From the NCBI GenBank assembly GCA_025964685.1, contig JAOPYG010000229.1:1-50257 (forward strand): DNA of 50,257 bases, in the 5' to 3' direction. Below, in pieces: positions 17,121-23,613 of this stretch. Every line of letters begins with the position of its first letter. Position 1 is the stretch's first letter. Both the position numbers and the translations under genes were made by a program. The DNA is from Actinoallomurus sp. Its GTDB lineage: Bacteria; Actinomycetota; Actinomycetes; Streptosporangiales; Streptosporangiaceae. The notes under the pieces are model-generated. The model did no database searches. It was given only the letters and a program-made list of their open reading frames with translations, and was not told where the DNA came from.

Positions 17121-17490
17121 CATTTCATGTCGTACCAGGTCACGTAGGCTTTATCCCGCAAGGACCGAAATGACCAGCCATCGGGATCAGCACGGACCGT
17201 GACGAAAGCCACTTTTCACGGTGACGTTCTCGCGATAGACTCATGGCTCGCGGTAAGCGCCGCGCAACGGTGCCTTACTCCCCGCGCCGTCCAGCCAGTC
17301 CGATCTCTCGGGCCCCTGGTCGGCGTCCGTATCCGATGTTCCTCGTGGGCGATGAAGCCGGCAGCCGCACAGGGTCCTGCTCTGTGCCCGGAGTCATGCC
17401 TTACTGCCTGTGCCCCCGCCAGGCGCGATTCCGGCCCCTGAAACAACGGGGGGTCAAGGTTCGCCCAGCTCAGCACCCTACGGAGCGAGA
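17121..17490 (+). other. 370-bp leader region of the SigR-like gene
   Basis: No gene is supported here. TAGACT (17236-17241) is a candidate -10 element, which would give a leader of about 240 bases. I looked for the SigR autoregulatory pattern GGAAT-N18-GTT and did not see it on the plus strand, although that motif usually precedes sigR-type genes. CGGAGCGAGA (17481-17490) is the ribosome binding site of the sigma factor. Confidence 0.4.
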
Positions 17491-18078
17491 ATGACGACTG
17501 CGGCACCCCCAGCGGGTCGCCAGCATGACGAGCGCTATGAGCGCGACGTCAGGCCGCTCATCGACCCGCTGTACGCCAGCGCGGTACGTATGACGCGCAA
17601 CCCCACCGACGCCGAGGACCTCGTTCAGGAGACCCTCGCCAAGGCCTACGTGAACTTCCACCAGTTCGAGGAAGGCACGAACCTCAAGGCCTGGATGCAC
17701 CGCATCCTCACCAACAACTTCATCAACACCTACCGCAAGAAGCAGCGTGAGCCCCAGCGCGCCGGCAACGAGGAGATCGAGGACTGGCAGCTCGCCCGCG
17801 CCGAGTCGCACACCTCCACCGGTCTGCGGTCGGCCGAGCATGAGGCGCTCGACCGGCTGCCCGACTCCGACGTGGTCACAGCGCTGCGCGCACTTGCCCC
17901 CGAGTTCCGTACGGCCGTCTACCTCGCCGACGTCGAGGGCTACCCGTACAAGGAGATCGCCACGATGATGGGCACTCCCATCGGCACGGTGATGTCGCGT
18001 CTGCACCGCGGCCGCCGCCAGCTCCGCGAGCAGCTGCAGGAGTACGCCCCGCGCGTGAGCGTGGTCCGCGCGGCGTAG
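17491..18078 (+). CDS. sigR: SigR/SigH-type ECF RNA polymerase sigma factor
   Basis: The protein is 195 residues. Region 2 contains [20 protein letters not shown] and [20 protein letters not shown]. The linker [20 protein letters not shown] is characteristic of the SigR (SigH) group that responds to thiol oxidative stress. Region 4 has [20 protein letters not shown], the helix-turn-helix for the -35 element. The ATG at 17491 follows GGAGCGAGA; an in-frame extension to 17410 lacks coding character. SigR is normally followed by the zinc anti-sigma factor gene rsrA. Here the next gene is on the opposite strand and unrelated, so this is either a paralog or a gene separated from its anti-sigma factor. 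Confidence 0.9.
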   Translation: MTTAAPPAGRQHDERYERDVRPLIDPLYASAVRMTRNPTDAEDLVQETLAKAYVNFHQFEEGTNLKAWMHRILTNNFINTYRKKQREPQRAGNEEIEDWQLARAESHTSTGLRSAEHEALDRLPDSDVVTALRALAPEFRTAVYLADVEGYPYKEIATMMGTPIGTVMSRLHRGRRQLREQLQEYAPRVSVVRAA

Positions 18079-18089
18079 CCGCGCCCGCC

Positions 18090-19052
18090 TCAGGAGGCCT
18101 GCGTGCGAAGGTAGCCGGTGAGCTGCTCGTAACGCTGCCAGCCCTCCTGCCGGCGTCCGTCGCCGAGGGAATACCACATCGTCGGCGACGCCATCTCGCC
18201 GATCCGCTGCCCGGGGACGCCGGGCGGCCCCGGCGCGGAACCACCCACGGCCAGCCCCACCGGTGCCGCCGGCCCGACCCACCGCGGTCCGGTGGTGAGG
18301 TCGGTGAGACCCGGGCTGGCCTGGGCGAAACATGAGATCAGCGCGAACTCCTCGGCGAGCGCGCCGATGATCGTCGGCAGCGACGCGATCGGGGCCGCCT
18401 GCGGATCGGCATAGCCGGTGACCAACGTCACCGCCTCCTCGGCGGCGTCGCCCACCTGCGACAGCAACATCGTGCCGACGGCGGGATTGCCACTGCCCTC
18501 ACCGCCCACCAGCGTCAGCCAGATGGCGGTGGACACCCGCGAGCTGAACATCTCGCCGAGGTCCTCAAGCCGCCACACCGCTGTGGCGGGCTCGGAGGTG
18601 CCCCATCCTCCCGGTGGTTCGCCGGTGAGCGATCGGCACAGCTGCTCCGCCGCACCGCCGATCGTGCTCCCCGGCGTGTGCCGCACGCGGAACGTCACGG
18701 TGAGCTGGGCACCCACCGGCGCGGTGGGTGGTGTCGTGTAGGTCGGCGCGTACGCCCGCGCCTCCGGCTCGACGATGAACGCCTCACCGTCCCAGCGCAG
18801 CGGCACACCGGTCAGGCCGTCGTAGTAGCCGCCGTCGGCGCGGATGACCCAGCGGCTGTTCGGCCCGGTCAGGACCAGACGCAGCGGCATCGTGATCCGC
18901 GACTCGGGCGGCGTGACGACCTGCAGACCACGGCCGGTCTCACTGCACAGCCGCAGCCCCTCGGCGAGCCAGGTGGTGAACGGCACGATCGGCCGCTCCT
19001 GGAGCACGACCATCGCCTTCGACGTCAGCGCGTCGGCGGCCGGATGGGTCAC
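18090..19052 (-). CDS. DUF6177-like protein, type VII secretion-associated
   Basis: The protein is 320 residues, soluble, with no signal peptide. Segments VVLQERPIVPFTTWLAEGLR, LQVVTPPESRITMPLRL and GGYYDGLTG match my recollection of DUF6177 proteins encoded in actinomycete type VII secretion loci. The biochemical role is unknown. Its GTG start overlaps the stop of the upstream gene (GTGA), and GGAGGAGGTGCT gives a strong ribosome binding site, so the two are translationally coupled. In Streptomyces relatives I recall the upstream small domain and this domain being fused in one protein, which would make this pair a split version; that comparison is from memory. Confidence 0.75.
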   Translation of the reverse strand: MTHPAADALTSKAMVVLQERPIVPFTTWLAEGLRLCSETGRGLQVVTPPESRITMPLRLVLTGPNSRWVIRADGGYYDGLTGVPLRWDGEAFIVEPEARAYAPTYTTPPTAPVGAQLTVTFRVRHTPGSTIGGAAEQLCRSLTGEPPGGWGTSEPATAVWRLEDLGEMFSSRVSTAIWLTLVGGEGSGNPAVGTMLLSQVGDAAEEAVTLVTGYADPQAAPIASLPTIIGALAEEFALISCFAQASPGLTDLTTGPRWVGPAAPVGLAVGGSAPGPPGVPGQRIGEMASPTMWYSLGDGRRQEGWQRYEQLTGYLRTQAS

Positions 19053-19417
19053 AGCACCTCCTCCGGCGGCGGGGGCCAGACAGCTCCGCCCTGCCAGTGC
19101 ACTATGTCGTCGGCGAACCTACGGGCGATGCGCCGGGCGTCCGGCATCCCGGCCGCCGCGCGGATCTCCACCCACCAGGCCGGCAGTCGCACTCTGCCCG
19201 CCATCTGCGGGCCGAGCAGCCGCTCGATCTCACCGGGGACGCGGACGAGCTCCGGAGCCTCGATCGACACCGTCAGCCGGCCCTCGAGGTCGTAGAGATG
19301 GACGGCCCCCGGACCGGCCTCGCGCATCCGCAGCGGCTCCCCAAAAGCGATCATGCCTTCCACCACGGTGGGAATATCAGGCTGGTTACGCAACAGCGCG
19401 ATAATGTCGCTGGTCAA
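19049..19417 (-). CDS. Small protein of the type VII accessory operon
   Basis: The protein is 122 residues. It opens TSDIIALLRNQPDIPTVVEG, has a beta-rich centre (GAVHLYDLEGRLTVSIEAPE) and a C-terminal helical part (PAWWVEIRAA, then ARRIARRFADDIVHW). There are no membrane segments. The TTG start follows AGGAGG at 9 bases. It lies between the EspI-like ATPase gene (29 bases upstream) and DUF6177 (4-base overlap), so the three genes form one operon. It resembles the N-terminal section of fused DUF6177 proteins as I remember them. Function unknown, probably a partner of DUF6177. Confidence 0.75.
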   Translation of the reverse strand: MTSDIIALLRNQPDIPTVVEGMIAFGEPLRMREAGPGAVHLYDLEGRLTVSIEAPELVRVPGEIERLLGPQMAGRVRLPAWWVEIRAAAGMPDARRIARRFADDIVHWQGGAVWPPPPEEVL

Positions 19418-19446
19418 AACGCCTGACCTCCTACTTTCGAACGGTC

Positions 19447-21048
19447 TCAGACACTGGTGGCCCGGGCGAAGGCCTCGAGCGCGACGCGTATCGCCGCCGC
19501 CCTTGTCTCCTGTCCGATCCGCGCGGACTCCACGGTCGTCCCCGTCGCCAGATGCCGGTCATAGGGCATGTGTACCACCGGCATTCCGCCGCCGCTGAGC
19601 AGTTGTGCCCCGCGTGTCAGGTCGGCGTCCATGTGCGGAGTGTGGGTGACGAACGCGATGACCGTGCGGGTCAGCAGATGCTGGTAGCCGTTGCGCGCCT
19701 GCCATTCAAGCGCTCCACGGGCGCTGAGCGCACCGTCGACCGTGCCGGGCGTCACCATCACCTGGGCGTGCGCGTCGCTGAGGATGCCGCGCTGAAGCTC
19801 CGCCAGCAGGCCGGCGCCGCAGTCCACCACGATGGCCGAGAAGTAGCGGCTCATGCCTCCCGCGGCCATCTTGAACGTGGCCAGGTCGAGCTCGCGGGTG
19901 ATCTGCCCGCCGGCGGTGCCCGACAGCACCCACAGCCCGTCGGCCGTACGCGCCAGGAAGGGCGCCGCCTCATCGAAGGTGCGCGGAGCTCTCGCGATCA
20001 GGTCATGCAGCGACCGCTCCGCGCGGACGCCGAGCCGCAGCGGCAGCGAGCCGAGCCCTGAGTCGGCGTCCACCGCGAGCACCCGGTCGCGGCGGTACTG
20101 CGCGATGACGGTGGCGGTCAGCCCGGCGACCGTGGTCTTGCCCGCACCACCGCGGATGCTGGTGACCGCGATCTGCCGGCAGGACGGAACGGCCCGGCTG
20201 AGGATCTGCTCCACATCGGCGGTCCTGCGGACCTCGTCGGCCGCGGAGGCCCCGACGGCCCGGCGCACGCCGCGGGACACGCGCCGTACGAGCGGGTCGC
20301 CGTACACCGACCGGCGCACGAGATCCTGCGGGGCCGGCTGCCCGGGAGGGACCGGCGGCGGCGCCGGATGAGGGGCGCGCTGCCATGCCTCGGCGCCGGA
20401 GCGGTCCAACGGCTCCTGCGGTGGGGCGGTCTCCTCGGGCGCGGGCTCGGTCCCCCAGGGCGTCTGGGCGACCAGGCCCCATGACGTCTGTGAGGCGAGC
20501 TCCCAGGCGGCCGCCTGGTTGGGGACGGCCTCCTCCTGGTGCCGCGCCTCTTCCGGCCAGCCGTGGACCTGACGTTCGTCCCGGCTCGGCGGCGCCTGCC
20601 GCGCGGCCGGCGGCGACTCCCACGCGGGAGGGCTCCAGGCGGCCTGCCCTTCGGCGGGCGCCTCCTCACTGGAACGCGGCCAGGACGCGGGCTGAGCGCG
20701 CGGATCTTCAGCGGGCGCTGCAGGGCCGGTCTCGGGGCGGACGGGCGCTGAGCGTACCTGGGCGGACGGCGGCTCGGCGTCGGCCGGTCCGTCCGGGAGG
20801 GACGCCGCCGGCGCTCCCTCACGTGCGGCCTCGTCCCATTCGCCCGGGGCGGGCCGCCGGCCCGTCCATTCCTCGTCCGCGCGGGTCGCCGGAGTGGGCG
20901 CCGGAGCCGGCTCGCGGAGCTCCTCGGAGGAGAGAGCCGTGTGCCCGCCTGTGGGTGCGAAGGCCCCACTCGAATCGGGCGTTACCAGCCCTGATCGGGG
21001 GATACCGAGCTCGGCAAGCACGCCTGCCTGCCAATCATGCTCGGACAA
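19447..21048 (-). CDS. EspI-like MinD/ParA-family ATPase with Pro/Ala-rich N-terminus
   Basis: The protein is 533 residues. The first 230 or so are low complexity, rich in Pro, Ala, Glu and Trp. A basic segment (RRVSRGVRRAVG) then leads to a MinD-type P-loop ATPase domain: Walker A SIRGGAGKTTVAGL, then AVDADSGLGSL, and the switch region VVDCGAGLL. This architecture, a long disordered N-terminus on a MinD-like ATPase, is that of EspI, which regulates ESX secretion in mycobacteria. The TTG start follows GAGGAG (minus strand, about 21054-21059). It is the first gene of the operon with the small protein and DUF6177. No core ESX genes (EccB/C/D, MycP, Esx) are in the window. Confidence 0.85.
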   Translation of the reverse strand: MSEHDWQAGVLAELGIPRSGLVTPDSSGAFAPTGGHTALSSEELREPAPAPTPATRADEEWTGRRPAPGEWDEAAREGAPAASLPDGPADAEPPSAQVRSAPVRPETGPAAPAEDPRAQPASWPRSSEEAPAEGQAAWSPPAWESPPAARQAPPSRDERQVHGWPEEARHQEEAVPNQAAAWELASQTSWGLVAQTPWGTEPAPEETAPPQEPLDRSGAEAWQRAPHPAPPPVPPGQPAPQDLVRRSVYGDPLVRRVSRGVRRAVGASAADEVRRTADVEQILSRAVPSCRQIAVTSIRGGAGKTTVAGLTATVIAQYRRDRVLAVDADSGLGSLPLRLGVRAERSLHDLIARAPRTFDEAAPFLARTADGLWVLSGTAGGQITRELDLATFKMAAGGMSRYFSAIVVDCGAGLLAELQRGILSDAHAQVMVTPGTVDGALSARGALEWQARNGYQHLLTRTVIAFVTHTPHMDADLTRGAQLLSGGGMPVVHMPYDRHLATGTTVESARIGQETRAAAIRVALEAFARATSV

Positions 21049-21187
21049 CGTGCTCCTCTCGGCGCGCAGTGGCTGACAAGACGGATTGCTGACGATCCTA
21101 TCGGCGTGCGACCCCTCTGGCCTCCACAAACGGCTCCCCTTCATGATTACCGTCCGAGATCGATGCGCTACAGTATGCGACTGAGAC

Positions 21188-21211
21188 CCCGCCGAAACAG
21201 GCGGGCTTTTT
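21188..21211 (+). terminator. Hairpin with T-tract just upstream of the SSI gene
   Basis: CCCGCC (21188-21193) pairs with GGCGGG (21200-21205) around the loop GAAACA, followed by CTTTTT. It has the form of an intrinsic terminator but lies only 17 bases before the ATG at 21229. A possible -10 TACAGT (21169-21174) would start transcription at about 21181, so the hairpin would be the first structure in the mRNA. It may attenuate or protect that transcript; on the other strand it would lie far upstream of the EspI-like gene. Confidence 0.6.
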
Positions 21212-21228
21212 CGGGGGGAAAAACCGAC

Positions 21229-22257
21229 ATGCGACGAATATTGGCTCTATCCATAGCGGCGGCCATTCCGGCCGTGCTTCCCGTTCACCCGGTCGACGCC
21301 TATTCCAAACCGGCGCCTCCGCCCGCGGCGGGCAGCCATTCCCGGCCGGTGCACGCACACGGCCACGCCGGGCACGCCGCTCATGGCAGGTCCGCGTCCG
21401 CTCCGGGCGAGACGCGCAACAGGCCGGGCCGCGGGCCCGAGAACGACGTGAAGGTCGACGCCGACGACAGCGGCGGCCAGGGAGAGCCGCAGGGCGCCCC
21501 GGCAGCGAACGCCGCACCGCAACACGGCGCGGCCGGAGCGCACGGCACCCGCGGCACGCGCGGCCGGTCGTCCCGGCCCGCCCGCACCGCGCCGGGATCC
21601 CGGCCGGGCACGGGCGCCGACAGCGGCTTCGCCGACGCCGACGACCCGGCGCTTCCGGCCGAGGCGGCGGCGGCCATCAAGGAGGCCGACGACCTGCAGA
21701 ACTCCGCACAGCAGGCCCCCGGCCCGGGGAACACCGCACCGCAGGACAACGCGCCGCAGGGTGCGGCACCCGCCGGAGCCCCGGGCGCCGCGCCCGCCGC
21801 ACCGGCCACGCCGAGGGGCCTGGGTCGCGCGGGCCGCCCGGCGAACCAGGCCACCGACCAGAGCACCAACCAGACGTCGAGCCGTAAGGCCCGCCGGGTG
21901 GGCACGCCGAGGTCGATGCCGGTCGCATTCTTCAACTCGGGCCCGATCCCGCAGGGCTCCCGCATGGTGCTCCACGCCAGCGCGGGCACCTCGCCCCAGC
22001 GCACGGTCACGCTCCAGTGCGACCCTCCGGGTGGCAGTCACCCGAAGGCCGCCGAGGCGTGCGCCGATGTCGCCAAGGCAGGCGGAGATTTGGCACAAAT
22101 GCCCGCGAACACGAATCCGCGGGCCTGCTTCATGATCTACGCACCGGTCACCGTCTCCGCACAGGGCGACTGGCAGGGACAGGCCGTTCGATTCACCGAG
22201 AAATTCCCGAACACCTGCATGATGCGTGACAAGACCGGCTCCGTTTTCGACTTCTGA
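21229..22257 (+). CDS. SSI-family protease inhibitor with a long disordered linker
   Basis: The protein is 342 residues, secreted (signal peptide 1-24 ending VDA). Residues 25-240 are a low-complexity linker rich in Ala, Pro, Gly, His and Arg. Residues about 245-342 are a Streptomyces subtilisin inhibitor domain: Cys264, Cys278, Cys300 and Cys330 match the two disulphides of SSI, and the reactive loop CFMIYAPV puts Met302 at P1, two residues after Cys300 exactly as Met73 follows Cys71 in SSI. Classical SSI is about 110-140 residues, so the linker is exceptional. A P1 Met favours subtilisin-like targets. The ribosome binding site GGGGGGA is strong. It is divergent from the EspI-like operon. 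Confidence 0.88.
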   Translation: MRRILALSIAAAIPAVLPVHPVDAYSKPAPPPAAGSHSRPVHAHGHAGHAAHGRSASAPGETRNRPGRGPENDVKVDADDSGGQGEPQGAPAANAAPQHGAAGAHGTRGTRGRSSRPARTAPGSRPGTGADSGFADADDPALPAEAAAAIKEADDLQNSAQQAPGPGNTAPQDNAPQGAAPAGAPGAAPAAPATPRGLGRAGRPANQATDQSTNQTSSRKARRVGTPRSMPVAFFNSGPIPQGSRMVLHASAGTSPQRTVTLQCDPPGGSHPKAAEACADVAKAGGDLAQMPANTNPRACFMIYAPVTVSAQGDWQGQAVRFTEKFPNTCMMRDKTGSVFDF

Positions 22258-22337
22258 ACAGAGGTCGCCGGAGAGATTCTCGAATAAGACCCGCACGCTT
22301 GGGTAAGCGGGCGCATGTGAGTTGGAGGGAGCTGGCA

Positions 22338-22745
22338 ATGGTGCGGCACGTTCACCGACGAGTGCGCGAAATCATGACGCCCAAGCCGGCCACCCTGCCT
22401 CTCGACGCTCCGCTTACCGAAGCGGCACGGCTGATGCGTGACGCGGAGGCCGGCGAAGTACTGGTCACCCAGGACGGCCGGCTCTGCGGGCTGCTGACCG
22501 ACCACGACATCGTCGTGCGCGCGGTGGCGGACGGACGGGACCTGACCGGCACGCGCCTCGCCGAGATCTGCAGCGCGGGCCTCGTGACGGTCAGCCCGGA
22601 CGACGCCGCGGACACCGCACTGCGGCTCATGCACGATCGCGCCGTCCGGCGGCTGCCCGTCGTCCAGGACGGCCGGCTGGTGGGCATCGTCTCGATCGGG
22701 GATCTCACCTCCGACCGAGACGAGTCCTCCGCCCTCACCGGCTGA
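22338..22745 (+). CDS. CBS-domain pair protein
   Basis: The protein is 135 residues and consists almost entirely of two CBS motifs forming one Bateman module: VREIMTPKPATLPLDAPLTE through GLLTDHDIVVRAV, then LVTVSPDDAADTALRLM through LVGIVSIGDL. Such stand-alone modules bind adenosine nucleotides and act as regulatory subunits or stress proteins. The ATG follows TTGGAGGGAGC, a strong ribosome binding site; an upstream in-frame extension to 22299 is not supported. It precedes a GAF-ANTAR gene and a SpoIIE phosphatase on the same strand. Confidence 0.9.
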   Translation: MVRHVHRRVREIMTPKPATLPLDAPLTEAARLMRDAEAGEVLVTQDGRLCGLLTDHDIVVRAVADGRDLTGTRLAEICSAGLVTVSPDDAADTALRLMHDRAVRRLPVVQDGRLVGIVSIGDLTSDRDESSALTG

Positions 22746-22777
22746 GGCAGGAAGGCCCCCGCGCCCTGAACAACGGC

Positions 22778-22783
22778 TACCGT
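22778..22783 (+). promoter_or_regulatory. -10 hexamer TACCGT of a probable leaderless gene
   Basis: TACCGT ends 6 bases before the GTG at 22790. There is no ribosome binding site in front of that GTG. The arrangement matches leaderless transcription and supports the chosen start. Confidence 0.5.
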
Positions 22784-22789
22784 GAACCC

Positions 22790-23518
22790 GTGGGGTTCGA
22801 ACCGCAGATCAGCAGCGAACTCGCGGGCCAGGTCGCCCGCCTGGGTCTCGTCCCCGAGGCCTCGGCGACCGTGGCGCTGCGACGCGTCACCGAGCTGGCC
22901 ACCCATACCGTCCACGGGTGCGCCGGTGCCACGGCGGTCCGCTGGAGCGCCGGCAACATCACCGAGCCGCTCGACCAGGCCGGCACCCATCCTGACCTGG
23001 CCTATCTGAGCGAGATCCAGTGCGCGCGCCGCGCGGGGCCGATCTTCGACGTCGCCCGCACCGAGTCGCCCGTCTTCTGTGCCGACACGCTCGCCGAGAC
23101 CCGGTGGCCCGACTACACGCCACTCGCCCTGCAGCGCGGCGTACGGTGCTTCGCCGACACCGTCTACCGCACCGGGCCGATCATCGTGACGCTGACGATG
23201 TACGGCGTCGTGCCCGAGGCGCTGGACCGGCGGGAGCTGAGCCTCGGTGCCCTGCTCGCTGCACAGGGCGGTGCCGCCGTGTCCAACACCCGAATGTACG
23301 AAGGTGCCCACCGCACCGCCACACAGCTCCGCCAGGCGGTCGAGGCGCGTTCCATCGTCGACCAGGCCAAAGGCGTGCTGATGCATGCGATGGGGTGCGA
23401 CGCGGACACCGCGTTCCAGGAGCTGAAACGCATCTCCCAGACCCGGCACGTCAAGCTGACCGCGATCGCTCAGCGCATCGTGTCCGGCCACCGTATGGAA
23501 GCTCCTCCTCACCGCTAG
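22790..23518 (+). CDS. GAF-ANTAR transcription antitermination regulator
   Basis: The protein is 242 residues. The N-terminal GAF domain (about 15-165) contains LRRVTELATHTVHGCAGATA and the beta-strand pair near VRCFADTVYRTGPIIVTLTM. The C-terminal ANTAR domain (about 178-235) has QLRQAVEARSIVDQAKGVLM and AFQELKRISQTRHVKLTAIA, the three-helix RNA-binding fold that recognises paired hairpins in target leaders. ANTAR proteins of this type prevent transcription termination in response to a GAF signal. The start GTG is supported by the -10 hexamer 6 bases upstream. It sits between a CBS protein and a SpoIIE phosphatase. Confidence 0.9.
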   Translation: MGFEPQISSELAGQVARLGLVPEASATVALRRVTELATHTVHGCAGATAVRWSAGNITEPLDQAGTHPDLAYLSEIQCARRAGPIFDVARTESPVFCADTLAETRWPDYTPLALQRGVRCFADTVYRTGPIIVTLTMYGVVPEALDRRELSLGALLAAQGGAAVSNTRMYEGAHRTATQLRQAVEARSIVDQAKGVLMHAMGCDADTAFQELKRISQTRHVKLTAIAQRIVSGHRMEAPPHR

Positions 23519-23613
23519 TCAAGCTCTCGCCCGCTCCTCGAATGGACGGTTAGAGTACGCACAGCCGACGAGGATTCCGACCGACTCACCGACCCCGCCA
23601 GCCGGAGGGCAGC

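Noticed and set aside
22790..22810. GGGTTCGAACCGC, resembling a tRNA T-arm
   Set aside because: It is the first codons of the GAF-ANTAR gene; no acceptor or anticodon arms surround it and it does not complement the half tRNA at 2192-2230.
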